Shown here: positions 6,225 to 16,012 of the stretch, in pieces
Layout of the letters: the number at the start of each line of letters is the position of its first letter
Numbering within the stretch: the stretch's first letter is position 1
From: an uncultured Lachnospiraceae bacterium
GTDB lineage: Bacteria; Bacillota; Clostridia; Lachnospirales; Lachnospiraceae
Length of the DNA: 64,000 nt
NCBI GenBank assembly: GCA_944384155.1
Contig: CALWSG010000063.1
Coordinates: forward strand, 1 to 64,000
Reading direction: 5' to 3'
Program-made: the position numbers and the translations under genes
Notes under the pieces: generated by a model
The model's database searches: none
Seen by the model: the letters and a program-made list of their open reading frames with translations, nothing else
What the model was told of the DNA's origin: nothing

Positions 6225-7186
6225 AAATAAGAGAATATCTTTATTATAAATCAGTTACCTTGTGCTTTATGGGAATACTGCTTCTGGTAATTGGAATATG
6301 GGCTGTCATTATGGATATACCCTTTTATATTATATGTATGATGTCAGTATACTTTGCGGTGGCAGCTATTGTATGGTTTTTTATCAGTTATTATATAGAG
6401 AGAAACAGGCTTAAAAGGCTTTGGAAACTTATAGATGGTCTGGAGGACAAATATCTGTTGGGAGAGGTGCTGCCAAAGCCGTCAAGTATATTGGAAAAGC
6501 AGTATTTTGAGGCAATAAAAGTAATATCAAGATCGGCTGTTGGTATAGCGGAGAAGGAGAGAAGGCAGAAGGAGGAGTATTGTGAATATGTGGAAAGCTG
6601 GATTCACGAGATAAAAACACCTCTTACTGCCTGTTCACTTATACTGGCAAATGACGGTGATATAAGAAAGATAAGGAGAGAGCTAAAAAGAGCGGATAAC
6701 CTTACAGAAAGTATTTTATATTATGCGAGAATGAGAACTGCGGAAAAAGATGTGCAGATAAAGGAATTTTCCGTAAGGGATATTCTTGATAAGGCAGTGA
6801 AAAGTCAGATGGAGCTTCTTATTGCAGCGGGGATAAGCGTGGAGATAGATGGAGATTTTAAGGTGTATTCAGATGATAAAGCATTACTGTTTATAATAAA
6901 ACAGCTATTAATAAACAGTGCCAAATATTGCTGTGGGTGCCATGTAACCATTAAAGCAAAGGATAAGAAAATATGGGTGGAAGATAATGGTATAGGTATT
7001 CCAAGCCATGAGGTTATGCGTGTGACAGAGAGAGGATTTACCGGAACCAATGGCAGAAGATTGGGAAAAAGTACGGGAATGGGGCTTTACATTGTGGCGA
7101 AGCTTTGTGAAAGGCTGAATATAAATATTGATATACAGTCGGAAGCAGGGAAGTACACAAGGATTATGCTGGAATATAATTTTTGA
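6221..7186 (+). CDS. Intramembrane-sensing histidine kinase (BceS-like)
   Basis: The 321-residue kinase has two membrane helices near the N-terminus (about 12-32 and 36-56) with almost no extracellular loop. This is the hallmark of BceS-type kinases that take their signal from the partner ABC transporter. The phospho-acceptor H129 lies in SWIHEIKTPLT. The ATPase domain shows the N-box (QLLINSAKY), DNGIGIP, and the lid and G2 box GKSTGMGLYI. It follows the response regulator with a four-base overlap and precedes the bceAB-like pair. Expected role: detection of bacitracin-like, lantibiotic or other peptide antibiotics. Confidence 0.9.
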   Translation: MKIREYLYYKSVTLCFMGILLLVIGIWAVIMDIPFYIICMMSVYFAVAAIVWFFISYYIERNRLKRLWKLIDGLEDKYLLGEVLPKPSSILEKQYFEAIKVISRSAVGIAEKERRQKEEYCEYVESWIHEIKTPLTACSLILANDGDIRKIRRELKRADNLTESILYYARMRTAEKDVQIKEFSVRDILDKAVKSQMELLIAAGISVEIDGDFKVYSDDKALLFIIKQLLINSAKYCCGCHVTIKAKDKKIWVEDNGIGIPSHEVMRVTERGFTGTNGRRLGKSTGMGLYIVAKLCERLNINIDIQSEAGKYTRIMLEYNF

Positions 7187-7191
7187 GATGT

Positions 7192-7257
7192 CTTACAAAA
7201 ATGTAAGGAAGGACATAATTGTATGTTAGACAAAATTTCTATATTTAGTGGTATCAT
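7192..7257 (+). promoter_or_regulatory. BceR-type operator and promoter of the ABC transporter
   Basis: A perfect palindrome CTTACA-AAAA-TGTAAG (7192-7207) fits the published BceR-family consensus TNACA-N4-TGTAA. A candidate -10 TATCAT lies at 7252-7257, with a poor -35 (AGACAA near 7228), as expected for an activator-dependent promoter. It stands alone between the kinase stop and the ATPase gene. Binding by the 5613 regulator is inferred. Confidence 0.75.
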
Positions 7258-7342
7258 ATAGATGTAAAAAGGATACGTATTCTTATATCAATGGTTTTGA
7301 TTCAAAAATTTATTATGATTTAAAAGAAATGGAGACTTATAT

Positions 7343-8107
7343 ATGAATCACATACTGAATATAGAAAATGTAACAAAGTATTATGGCAGCGGCACAGTTG
7401 TGACAAAGGCACTCGACGGAATATCCTTTGCAGTTGAGAAGGGCAGCTTTACGGCTATTATGGGAGCGTCAGGCTCAGGAAAAAGTACACTGCTAAATGT
7501 TATAGCAACTATTGACAAGGTAAGCTCAGGAAATATTTTTGTGGAGGGAAAAAGTATTACGGAGCAAAAGGAAAGTAGCCTGTCAGATTTCAGAAGGGAT
7601 AAGCTGGGATTTATATTTCAGGAATATAACCTTCTTGATACCCTTACCATAAGGGAGAATATAGTTCTTCCACTTAATTTGAAAGGAGTAAATGTAGTTA
7701 AAACAAATAAGGAGTTAAAAAGGGTGTCTGAGGCATTGGGAGTATCAGACCAGCTCGACAAATTTCCATATGAGCTTTCAGGAGGGCAGAGACAGAGAGC
7801 GGCATGTGCCAGAGCCATTATTACAAATCCTGCCCTGGTTCTTGCAGATGAGCCTACGGGAGCATTGGATTCGGCAAATTCAAAAAATCTTATGAAGGCA
7901 TTTTCACATATGAATGAAAATCTTGGGTCTACTATTCTTATGGTTACACATGATGCAGTGGTTGGCTCATATGCAGACAGAGTGTTATTTTTAAAGGATG
8001 GAAAAATATGGAGTGAGGTATTGAGAGGAGAAAGGAACAGGCGGGATATGTATCACGATATACTTTCAGTAATGGAAGCATTGGGAGGTGATACAGATGT
8101 TCATTAG
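7343..8107 (+). CDS. ABC transporter ATP-binding protein (BceA-like)
   Basis: The 254-residue ATPase has Walker A GASGSGKST (about residues 40-48), Q-loop FIFQEYNLLD, signature LSGGQRQR, Walker B LVLADEPTGALD and the switch histidine in VTHD. This is the MacB/LolD-like clade used by BceAB transporters. It energises removal of peptide antibiotics from their lipid II-cycle targets and gives the flux signal to the kinase. It has its own operator-controlled promoter and overlaps the permease by 11 bases. Confidence 0.93.
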   Translation: MNHILNIENVTKYYGSGTVVTKALDGISFAVEKGSFTAIMGASGSGKSTLLNVIATIDKVSSGNIFVEGKSITEQKESSLSDFRRDKLGFIFQEYNLLDTLTIRENIVLPLNLKGVNVVKTNKELKRVSEALGVSDQLDKFPYELSGGQRQRAACARAIITNPALVLADEPTGALDSANSKNLMKAFSHMNENLGSTILMVTHDAVVGSYADRVLFLKDGKIWSEVLRGERNRRDMYHDILSVMEALGGDTDVH

Positions 8108-10058
8108 GCTTGCAGTAAGAAACGTAAAAAGGCAGATAGGCAGCTATTTAATATATTTTATTACAGTTACAATGACAGTTGCCATGATGTTTGCCATTAA
8201 CAATATAATATACAGTAAGGAGCTTTTGGAATATGCAAGGTCAATAGCCGAAATGCGTATGGGACTTACGGTATTATCCGTATTTATAGGACTTATTATC
8301 GCCTTTGTTTTGGGATATGCCACATCATTTATGCTAAAGCTTAGGAAGAGAGAATTTGGGACATATCTGACAATGGGAATGAACAGAAAAAATATTCTGT
8401 GTATCTTTTTGCTTGAAACACTTATTATGAGTGGGGTGGCTCTCGTGATAGGTATGTTTTTGGGACTCTTTATTTATCAGGGAATGATGGCAGTTATGAC
8501 AAAGCTTATGGATATGGAATTCCACTTTGCATCATATTCGCCTGAGGGATTTGTGTTAACTGTTATTCTTGTTGCAGGAGTGTTTATTCTGGCATCTGTT
8601 ACATCAGCAGTTTATCTCAACAGAGTAAGCATTTATGAATTGATATACAGTGAAAAAAAGATGGAAAAGCAGGTGAAGCATCCGGCACTGTGGCTTGTGG
8701 CTGCCGTTGTTTCGTTTTTGATAATAATAGGAAGCTTTGTGGCATTTTACAAGGGACTTAATGCAAGGAGCAGTGATAGTGGTGAAGAGATATCTTCGGG
8801 TCTTATTATGGGAAGTCTTTTTACATTTGCCGTAAGCATATTAACCTTTCATATATCACTGGCAAGAAGTGCGGTAGGTATGCTGCTGAAAAATGTGATG
8901 TTTTGCAATAGGGGAACAAATACATTTACTTTAAGGCAGCTTTCAGGAAAGCTAAGTTCAAATTCAGTAATATTAGGAATACTTGCATTTCTTATAGCAT
9001 TTTCCGTTGTAGGTGCAAATGTTGCATTTACTCAAAAGGCAATTACAGAGGAAATTGTGGAAATGTATGCTCCTTTTGATGTAAGCTACAGTTATGCTGC
9101 GGACGAAACACCGCAGATAAGCGTTGAGGAGGCAAAGGGGATTATTGAAAAATATAGCCATATTGAAAAAATGGTGGACTATTCTTTGTATACCAATCAT
9201 GAAAGTATTATATACGGATATACTAAATATTCAGGTGAAGGCTATGAGGGACTGACAGACAGCTTTATTAAGGAGAGCGACTTTAACAGAATTATGGAGC
9301 TTGGAGGATATGAAACAGTTGATTTGGAGGATAACTTTTATATAATAGAAAATTCTGGGTATCTTCTGGAATATGATTTTTCCGGTGCGGAGCTTAGAAG
9401 CAATGGAAAAACATACTCATATGGAGGAAAGCTTGAAGATGTGCCTTCAATAGCGTATATGTACATTTTGGTTCTTGTGCCTGATGAGTTTGTTGAAGGG
9501 ATGGAGCAAGAGGTATTTGGTGGAGTCATGAAACTTAAAGATAATGATTATGATGCGGCAGGTCTTGAGGCGGAGCTTACTTATACTTATGATGCGGGAG
9601 AATATCTGTATGAAAGATGTGATTATACAATAAAAGAACATTACCGAATGGAGCAAAACAGCTCTACAGCAATTTTTGCAGTTGGAGCATTATATATTGC
9701 AACGGTATTTGTCTTTATGGCAATGGCAATACTTGCACTTAAAACCTTGGCAGGAATGGCAGATGATAAAAGAAAATATAATATTCTCTATAAGCTTGGG
9801 GCTGATGAGAAGGAGCAGAGAAAAACTCTGTTTAGACAAATCTTTAGCTTTTTTATCCTTCCATTTGCATTACCTGTAATGCTGAGTCTGCCGGTGGGAT
9901 TTATGTGTAAGGAAATTATAAGTATGATATACGAACCTGAAAAGGGAGAAATATATATGATAGCAGCTTCAATAGGACTTGTTGTATTTGCCATATATAT
10001 GTTATATTTCCTTGCAACATATCTTGTGGCAAAGAAAAGCATAATAGAAAAAGCTTAG
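8097..10058 (+). CDS. ABC transporter permease, FtsX-type (BceB-like)
   Basis: The 653-residue permease has the BceB layout: about ten membrane helices with FtsX-like domains at both ends, and a large extracellular domain of roughly 200 residues (about 330-530, rich in Y, E and D) between helices 7 and 8. The extracellular domain recognises the antibiotic or its lipid-bound complex. ATG 8097 is preferred because GGGAGGTGAT precedes it; the GTG at 8088 lies inside that RBS. It is the last gene of the module, and its stop lies within the shared terminator at 10048-10080. Confidence 0.92.
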   Translation: MFIRLAVRNVKRQIGSYLIYFITVTMTVAMMFAINNIIYSKELLEYARSIAEMRMGLTVLSVFIGLIIAFVLGYATSFMLKLRKREFGTYLTMGMNRKNILCIFLLETLIMSGVALVIGMFLGLFIYQGMMAVMTKLMDMEFHFASYSPEGFVLTVILVAGVFILASVTSAVYLNRVSIYELIYSEKKMEKQVKHPALWLVAAVVSFLIIIGSFVAFYKGLNARSSDSGEEISSGLIMGSLFTFAVSILTFHISLARSAVGMLLKNVMFCNRGTNTFTLRQLSGKLSSNSVILGILAFLIAFSVVGANVAFTQKAITEEIVEMYAPFDVSYSYAADETPQISVEEAKGIIEKYSHIEKMVDYSLYTNHESIIYGYTKYSGEGYEGLTDSFIKESDFNRIMELGGYETVDLEDNFYIIENSGYLLEYDFSGAELRSNGKTYSYGGKLEDVPSIAYMYILVLVPDEFVEGMEQEVFGGVMKLKDNDYDAAGLEAELTYTYDAGEYLYERCDYTIKEHYRMEQNSSTAIFAVGALYIATVFVFMAMAILALKTLAGMADDKRKYNILYKLGADEKEQRKTLFRQIFSFFILPFALPVMLSLPVGFMCKEIISMIYEPEKGEIYMIAASIGLVVFAIYMLYFLATYLVAKKSIIEKA

Positions 10059-10080
10059 GTTAAATAAGCCTAAGCTTTTT
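10048..10080. terminator. Bidirectional terminator between convergent genes
   Basis: AAAAAGCTTAGG pairs with CCTAAGCTTTTT around a short AT-rich loop. A T-run is present on both strands. The stop codons of the permease (+) and the HAD gene (-) are both inside the structure, and the genes are separated by a single base. Confidence 0.85.
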
Positions 10081-10911
10081 TGCGGCATTATAAATACCAT
10101 TTTCATTTATGTGGTCGGTTACGTAATCTGCTGCATTTTTTATGGAATCACAGGCATTTCCCATGGCTATACCCATACCGGCATTTTGTATCATCTCGTA
10201 ATCATTAAGACTGTCACCAAAGGCTATGGAGGAGTCTTTTGTATAGCCCGAAGCTTCAAGTAAAAGGTTCATACCATGGCTTTTGTGTATGCCTGTAAGA
10301 GTTATTTCACCTGATGTGCTGAAGTGATTTCCCATATTGAACTTTATGGCATGTATGCCGGGCATATTTGCTTTGGATAAAAGAGTGTTAATCTCATTTT
10401 CCATAATATTAATATCCATATCCATACCGTGAAAGTTAAGCTTGTGAATGTGACTGACCTGGCATATATTGTCAAAGGCAGCAGCCTTTGGTATAAGAGG
10501 AGTGTTTCCGTCACCATGGGATTCCCTTATCCAGTTTTCAATATTTATTCTGTTTTGCTCTATAAGCTCTTTTTTTTCCCATATAGCCTCAGAGCCTTCA
10601 AGAATATACGTACCGTTATGGCTTTCTATATATTCAGTAAGAAGCTTTACCATGGAAGGCTCCATATATTTTGAATATATGATGCTTCCGTTAAACTCTA
10701 CATATGCACCTGCCGCACATATAAGTCCGTCCCATTCCATATCTAAAAGCCAAGGATACACCTCACTTTTGGAACGCCCTGTGCTTATAATAAGGCGATG
10801 ACCGTTTTTGCGGAGAAGTTTTAATGCATCTTTTGTACTGTCAGGCATATGGCATGAAAAATCCACAAGAGTACCGTCTATATCAAAAAATATTATTTTA
10901 TTTCCAGTCAT
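10060..10911 (-). CDS. HAD-superfamily Cof-type phosphatase
   Basis: The 283-residue protein has HAD motif I in FFDIDGTLVD near the N-terminus, motif II (ISTGRS), a C2B-type cap (about 85-190) and motif IV in IAFGDSLNDYEMIQNAGMGIAMGNA. This pattern marks the Cof/YwpJ subgroup of sugar- or nucleotide-phosphate phosphatases; the substrate is unknown. The start at 10911 is chosen because GGAGATTAGA precedes it; longer in-frame starts upstream lack an RBS. It converges with the Bce permease on a shared terminator. Confidence 0.9.
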   Translation of the reverse strand: MTGNKIIFFDIDGTLVDFSCHMPDSTKDALKLLRKNGHRLIISTGRSKSEVYPWLLDMEWDGLICAAGAYVEFNGSIIYSKYMEPSMVKLLTEYIESHNGTYILEGSEAIWEKKELIEQNRINIENWIRESHGDGNTPLIPKAAAFDNICQVSHIHKLNFHGMDMDINIMENEINTLLSKANMPGIHAIKFNMGNHFSTSGEITLTGIHKSHGMNLLLEASGYTKDSSIAFGDSLNDYEMIQNAGMGIAMGNACDSIKNAADYVTDHINENGIYNAAKKLRLI

Positions 10912-10998
10912 TCTAATCTCCATTTCCAATATAATATAATTATCAATTTTAATAGAAATTATAAAATAATACAATAGTCTTTTTTAATAAAGGGAAAA

Positions 10999-11024
10999 GC
11001 TCTCACATTTTTCGCGAGAGCCTT
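10999..11024 (-). terminator. Terminator of the chemoreceptor gene
   Basis: On the minus strand GCTCTC pairs with GAGAGC around a short loop and is followed by TTTTCC. It lies about 30 bases past the chemoreceptor stop codon. Confidence 0.6.
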
Positions 11025-11052
11025 TCTTTGTAAGGTAATGTGTGATATAAAA

Positions 11053-13299
11053 TTATTGTGTATCTGTGTTGTCATTTTCAGTATCTTCAGAATTTTCGGT
11101 GTATTCATCTTCGGTTAAATCATTTACTTCTTCAGTGTCATCATTGAATACAGGCATATCCTCAAACAGTCTGTTTTCTTCAGCCTCATCCTCAGATATA
11201 ACTTCATCCTCTATATTAACGGCAGCATCAGAAGATGAATTCTCTGGAGATGTATTATCATCATTATCAATATACTCTGCATTTTCATCTGAAACAGCAT
11301 ATTCATCATAGATATTTTCATCTTCATTATTGTCAGATGAAGATGCCATATTTTCTAAAGCATCATCTTCACAAATATTAGACACATAAAGAATATTATT
11401 ATCTTCTGAAGAAGTATCTTCCTCACTACTTTCTGCAGGGGCAGCGTAATCGTAAGCCTCATTTTCCGTTTTAAATTTGGAAAGTTCGGTTCCAAGCTTA
11501 GTAATGCTTTCCTTTGCACTATTTACAAGTGAAATAATAGCTTCTGAGCTTGCAGTAATTTCGGAGTTCTTATCGGCTATCATACCTGTTTCCTCGGCAC
11601 CGCTTTGTGCAGCCTTTGAAACTCCGGAAATAATATCATTCATGTTTTCCATTATTTCATTCATTTCAGATGCCTTCTCATCAAATGCAGATACAAGCTC
11701 CTCTACATACTGTGCATCCTCATGGTATTTATTGCTTACCTTAATAAATGAGTTATAGTCATTGGTTACGTCTGTAGACAAATAATTAAGGATTTCCTTA
11801 GTGTGAACGATAAGGTTATTGGCAGCATTATTAACCATTGCTGTAATTCCTTGTATTTTATTAACAGTTTCCTTAGACTGTGTTGCAAGGGAGCCTATTT
11901 CGCTGGCAACAACGGCAAATCCCCTGCCGGCAGCACCGGCCCTTGCAGCTTCAATAGAAGCATTTAAGGAAAGAAGATTTGTCTGTGATGTGATTTCCAT
12001 AATGGAATCCGCTAAAACATTAATTTGGTCGATAACCTTAATATCATCTAAAGCTTTTGAAAGCTTATCATTCATTGTAGCCATCATGTCATTAGCCTTG
12101 GCAATGGAAACACTGACATTTTCTCTTATGTCATTTGCACGATTTTCAATATCAACAGCTTCCTTTTTGCCGTCAATGGCACGTGATAAAAGCTGTGAGG
12201 AAGAACCTTTTGCAATTTGAGCCGAAGCACTCATCTCCTGAGCTGAAGCAGAGGTTTCCTCCATACTTGCGGCAAGCTGCTCCGTAGAGTAGGAAATATT
12301 TTCAATATCTGAGTTTAATGAATTTACCTTTTCAGTAATGTCTGAAACCAGACTGTTAATATTATCCGATTCGTTTTGAACGGCATGTATAAGATCAGAT
12401 ACGGCAATCATCATAGATGATGTATCATTTACAACTATGCCGAATTCATCTTTACGTTTCATATATTTTAAAGGAAAACGGTATGCAAAATTGCCCTCCG
12501 CAAGTGATTTAATACCCTTTTTAATTTCACTAAAGCCTTTATTTACTCCTAAGGTAATTACAGCAATAATGGCAATTACAATAATAAATATTACAGCAAG
12601 GATTATTCGGATATAATTAAGATATGTATTTGCATCTTCTTCTAAAATTGCCTTTTGTTCTTCAACGGTGGTATCGATTGTGTCTGTATAAACTCCCGTA
12701 CCTACAATCCAGTCAAAATTATTATATCTTTGTGAGTAGGCTTTAAGTGGAAGCAGCTCGCCTGAAAGCTGATCGTTTAAGTAGTATTCGGTAAAATCAC
12801 CGCCTTTTTTAGCCTTATCTATAATACTTTGAATATAATAAGTACCTTTATCATCCTGTTTGTCATAAACATTTTCTCCAGCCTTATCATTACCATAGTC
12901 AATAATGCAGTTGCCGTCAGTGTCATATATAAAATATTTGCCTTCACTGTCATAGTTCATGGCAGCTATCAGGTCGGCAGCGTATTCCTTTACATCATCA
13001 AGAGATTCAAAGGTAAAATAAACATCATCAATGGTTCCTATTAACGATTCCTTATCATATGAGCCGGCTACAGTGTTGTAATCAGTATATATTTTATTTA
13101 GCATACTCATAAGATTTACAACCTGGCTTAAAGTATATCTGTCATACTCATATCGAATTGATGTTTCCAGCGTATCAAGGGATTTTTCCTTAATCTGGTT
13201 AAGGGCATTGACACTTATAAAATAAATAACAAAAATTCCCGCCAGGGATAAAACTCCCATAATGACAAGCTTCATCCATATTTTTAAATTTTTCCACAT
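11053..13299 (-). CDS. Methyl-accepting chemotaxis protein with sCache_2 sensor and acidic tail
   Basis: The 748-residue receptor has membrane helix 1 (about 9-31), an extracellular single-Cache domain (about 32-225, with [17 protein letters not shown] and [13 protein letters not shown]), helix 2 (about 229-250), HAMP, and a cytoplasmic signalling coiled coil. The hairpin tip is recognisable in [20 protein letters not shown]. The last 130 or so residues (about 615-748) are low-complexity and very rich in D, E, S and N, which is not part of standard MCPs. Cache domains bind small organic acids or similar ligands. It is monocistronic with its own promoter at 13384-13412. No chemotaxis or flagellar operon is nearby. 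Confidence 0.92.
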   Translation of the reverse strand: MWKNLKIWMKLVIMGVLSLAGIFVIYFISVNALNQIKEKSLDTLETSIRYEYDRYTLSQVVNLMSMLNKIYTDYNTVAGSYDKESLIGTIDDVYFTFESLDDVKEYAADLIAAMNYDSEGKYFIYDTDGNCIIDYGNDKAGENVYDKQDDKGTYYIQSIIDKAKKGGDFTEYYLNDQLSGELLPLKAYSQRYNNFDWIVGTGVYTDTIDTTVEEQKAILEEDANTYLNYIRIILAVIFIIVIAIIAVITLGVNKGFSEIKKGIKSLAEGNFAYRFPLKYMKRKDEFGIVVNDTSSMMIAVSDLIHAVQNESDNINSLVSDITEKVNSLNSDIENISYSTEQLAASMEETSASAQEMSASAQIAKGSSSQLLSRAIDGKKEAVDIENRANDIRENVSVSIAKANDMMATMNDKLSKALDDIKVIDQINVLADSIMEITSQTNLLSLNASIEAARAGAAGRGFAVVASEIGSLATQSKETVNKIQGITAMVNNAANNLIVHTKEILNYLSTDVTNDYNSFIKVSNKYHEDAQYVEELVSAFDEKASEMNEIMENMNDIISGVSKAAQSGAEETGMIADKNSEITASSEAIISLVNSAKESITKLGTELSKFKTENEAYDYAAPAESSEEDTSSEDNNILYVSNICEDDALENMASSSDNNEDENIYDEYAVSDENAEYIDNDDNTSPENSSSDAAVNIEDEVISEDEAEENRLFEDMPVFNDDTEEVNDLTEDEYTENSEDTENDNTDTQ

Positions 13300-13666
13300 A
13301 AAAACACCTTATATTCTGCGAACAGAATACCTTTCCTCTTGTAATTTTATTAATGCATCAATCGCGTTTAATTAATTGCATATATTATACAATAAAAGGT
13401 AAGTATAGTCAAATTGAATTGTGAAAAACTGAGAATATATAGAGTAAATTAAAAGCTGATTGTAAAAAACAAAAAATTTAATGTAAATAGCAGGCATAAA
13501 ATGTAAAAACATGGAAAATATGAAAACAGTAAAAAAATCTTGACATTACCAAAGTTATATAATAAAATAAATAAATTCGCTAAAAGGGTTGCGGGTCGCG
13601 CAATCCTTTTATTTTAGGTCAGAATAATGCTTTATATAGTTTTTGGTTTGAAAGGAAATAAAAAAT
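13300..13666. promoter_or_regulatory. Divergent promoter region (chemoreceptor and RNA helicase)
   Basis: Minus strand: TTGACT (complement of 13407-13412), a 17-base spacer and TATAAT (complement of 13384-13389) drive the chemoreceptor, with an ATTCTG/CAGAAT hairpin in the leader near 13312-13328. Plus strand: TTGACA (13540-13545), a 17-base spacer and TAAAAT (13563-13568) drive the helicase. A strong leader hairpin lies at 13581-13611 (13-bp arms TAAAAGGGTTGCG / CGCAATCCTTTTA, one wobble pair, loop GGTCG). It begins about 5-10 bases from the expected transcript start. The remainder is AT-rich with no ORF. Confidence 0.7.
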
Positions 13667-15190
13667 ATGGATTTAATAAAATATACAGAGTCAGGACTTG
13701 ACAAACGTATTATAAAGGCTGTTACGGAAATGGGTTTTTCCCAAATGACGCCTATACAGTCTCAGGCGATACCTGTTCTTTTAGAGGGGCATGATATTAT
13801 AGGGCAGGCACAGACGGGAACGGGAAAAACGGCAGCATTTGGTATTCCTGTCATACAGTCTGTAGATCCAAAGGAAAGGTCGGTTCAGGCAATAATTTTA
13901 TGTCCCACAAGGGAGCTTGCCATACAGGCAGCAAATGAAATAAGACGCTTTTCAAAATATATAGGTTCCATAAAAGTAGTACCTGTGTACGGAGGACAGG
14001 ATATATCAGGGCAGATTAAGCTTTTAAAAAGCGGTGCCCAGATAGTGGTAGGAACACCGGGAAGAGTTATGGACCATATGAAAAGGAAAACCCTGAAGTT
14101 TGACAGCATAAAAACAGTAGTTTTAGACGAAGCTGATGAAATGCTGAATATGGGCTTTAGGGAAGATATGGAAACAATATTAAAGGAAATGCCAAAAACC
14201 AGACAGACAGCACTGTTTTCGGCTACTATGCCAAAGGCAATACTTGATATAACAAAGAGTTATCAGAAAGCAGATGCAGTACATATAAAGGTGGCTGCTA
14301 AGGAGCTTACGGTTCCCCTGATAAAGCAGTATTATTATACGGTAAAAAGTAAATATAAGGCGGAGGCAGTAAAAAGACTTATTCAGGTAAATAATATAAG
14401 CCGTTCAATAATATTCTGCAATACTAAGAAAATGGTAGATGAGCTTGTTGGAGCTTTAAAAAGCTACGGTTATATGGCAGAGGGCCTTCATGGGGACTTG
14501 AGCCAAAAGCAAAGAGATATGGTAATGAAGCACTTTAGAAGCGGGACTACAGAGATTCTTATTGCAACTGATGTGGCAGCAAGGGGAATAGATGTAGATG
14601 ATTTGGAAGCCGTAATTAATTATGATATACCACAGGATATAGAATACTATGTTCACAGAATAGGAAGAACAGGACGTGCCGGAAAAGAGGGTAAGGCATT
14701 TACACTTATATCAGGCAGGGAAATATATAAAATAAGGGATATAGAAAAAATATGCCGCACAAAAATGACAAAGGGACAGCTTCCAACGGGAACGGAAATA
14801 ACATCTATACAGGCAGAAAAATATATTGGAGAGGCAAAAAAATATATAGGCGGACAAAAAATATCTCTTATGAAAAATCTTGTAGAATATGAGCTTTCAA
14901 AGGGAGAGTTTACCGCAGAGGAGCTTGCTGCCGCGCTTCTTAAGATACATATAGGAGATGAAGCAGCAGAATATAATATCGAAGAAAAATATTATGAATT
15001 TAAAAGCTCTAATGAAAGAAAGTATGAAGATAAGTATGGCAGGGATAAAAAAGCCGGCACAAGGAAAAATATGTTTAACCGGCAGTTAAAATCAGTGGGA
15101 GATTACAGAGGAAAGAAAAAAAATGACGGAAATGCTGCCGTTAAAAATGCAAAGTCTTATAAATCTACAAGGAAATTCGGTAAAAAGTAG
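13667..15190 (+). CDS. DEAD-box ATP-dependent RNA helicase (DeaD/CshA-like)
   Basis: The 507-residue helicase has all core motifs: the Q motif (FSQMTPIQSQAIP), AQTGTGKTA, PTRELAIQ, GTPGR, DEAD, SAT, DVAARGIDV and HRIGRTGRAGKEG. After the two RecA domains (to about 375) come an extension and a lysine-rich tail ending in SYKSTRKFGKK, which probably binds RNA. Such enzymes act in ribosome assembly, mRNA decay and cold adaptation. The leader hairpin at 13581 may regulate it, as is common for cold-induced helicases; that is inference. A terminator follows at 15198. Confidence 0.94.
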   Translation: MDLIKYTESGLDKRIIKAVTEMGFSQMTPIQSQAIPVLLEGHDIIGQAQTGTGKTAAFGIPVIQSVDPKERSVQAIILCPTRELAIQAANEIRRFSKYIGSIKVVPVYGGQDISGQIKLLKSGAQIVVGTPGRVMDHMKRKTLKFDSIKTVVLDEADEMLNMGFREDMETILKEMPKTRQTALFSATMPKAILDITKSYQKADAVHIKVAAKELTVPLIKQYYYTVKSKYKAEAVKRLIQVNNISRSIIFCNTKKMVDELVGALKSYGYMAEGLHGDLSQKQRDMVMKHFRSGTTEILIATDVAARGIDVDDLEAVINYDIPQDIEYYVHRIGRTGRAGKEGKAFTLISGREIYKIRDIEKICRTKMTKGQLPTGTEITSIQAEKYIGEAKKYIGGQKISLMKNLVEYELSKGEFTAEELAAALLKIHIGDEAAEYNIEEKYYEFKSSNERKYEDKYGRDKKAGTRKNMFNRQLKSVGDYRGKKKNDGNAAVKNAKSYKSTRKFGKK

Positions 15191-15197
15191 GTGTATT

Positions 15198-15233
15198 GAA
15201 AAAGCGGAAAAGTTCAGAGCTTTTCCGCTTTAA
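15198..15233. terminator. Bidirectional terminator
   Basis: AAAGCGGAAAAG pairs with CTTTTCCGCTTT around a seven-base loop. It separates the helicase (+) from the convergent NTPase gene (-). Confidence 0.85.
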
Positions 15234-15238
15234 TACAA

Positions 15239-15766
15239 TTATTTTAATTTATCTTCAATATTAAGTATAACCTCATCCTGAGACATATTATCAAGGTCAT
15301 ATATAAGAATGTCACGCCTTTTTCTTATTTCAGTTGTAACTTCATTTGGAGTATTTTTCATAAGTATAAATACTTTATTGTCGCTGTCAAGGATTTTATT
15401 TACATACTTTGAAAATTCCTTTGAAGTATATTCACCTCTTCCAAGCTCGTCAAGAACAATGCAGTCATATTCGTCCTTGTCTTTGCTAAGAACATCCTTT
15501 AAGCATTGAACACCGAAAGTATCATATACTTCAGATAGCTGTATACGTTTTTTCCTTTTAAGAAGAGATGTCTGTATAGGAAGGTTATTATGAAAACCCT
15601 CAACCTCAAGTATACTGTGTATGTAATATCCGCGAAATTCATTTTCTATCTGAAAATCCTTCATTCTAAAGCCAATAGGGCGATATCCTGTATCCTCAAG
15701 AATTTTGTCAAGGACAGCAGATTTTCCTGTGTTTGAGTTTCCAATAATTATGAATTTGTTCACCAT
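15239..15766 (-). CDS. P-loop NTPase, THEP1-like (NTPase_1)
   Basis: The 175-residue protein has Walker A GNSNTGKS at residues 9-16 and Walker B CIVLDELGRGE near 105-115. This is the arrangement of the nucleoside-triphosphatase THEP1 family (PF03266). Family members hydrolyse NTPs and have an uncertain cellular role. It is monocistronic and divergent from the thiamine genes; the assignment rests on the two motifs and the length. Confidence 0.72.
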   Translation of the reverse strand: MVNKFIIIGNSNTGKSAVLDKILEDTGYRPIGFRMKDFQIENEFRGYYIHSILEVEGFHNNLPIQTSLLKRKKRIQLSEVYDTFGVQCLKDVLSKDKDEYDCIVLDELGRGEYTSKEFSKYVNKILDSDNKVFILMKNTPNEVTTEIRKRRDILIYDLDNMSQDEVILNIEDKLK

Positions 15767-15915
15767 AATTTAATACCTTCCTTTTATTGTGTATTAATCC
15801 GCTTGTTCTACAAGTATAAGCAAAATTCGCCATTCTGTCAACAGTTTGCCATCGTTAGTTTTTGCATTTTTAATTTATAGTGACAAAAGAATATGCAATT
15901 TACGGAAACTCAAGT

Positions 15916-15944
15916 TTGACACAATATAATCTAAGTGATAGACT
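15916..15944 (+). promoter_or_regulatory. Promoter of the thiED-tenI operon
   Basis: TTGACA (15916-15921), a 17-base spacer and TAGACT (15939-15944) lie about 70 bases before the fusion gene. There is no TPP riboswitch between this promoter and the start codon; the leader is short and AT-rich. Confidence 0.6.
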
Positions 15945-16012
15945 ATTTAAAATTAGGGAAAATAATATATATATAAAGGTTATATTAAGAATAAAGCGGA
16001 AAGGAAATGTAG

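Noticed and set aside
11066-12220. Plus-strand ORFs inside the chemoreceptor gene
   Set aside because: They are reverse-frame shadows of the acidic tail and coiled coil, rich in S, A and I, with no RBS.
15767-16012. TPP riboswitch before the thiED fusion
   Set aside because: I looked for the GAGA/ACCCTT, GAACCTG and CGTAGGGA parts seen at 37981 and found none; only a simple promoter and short leader are present.
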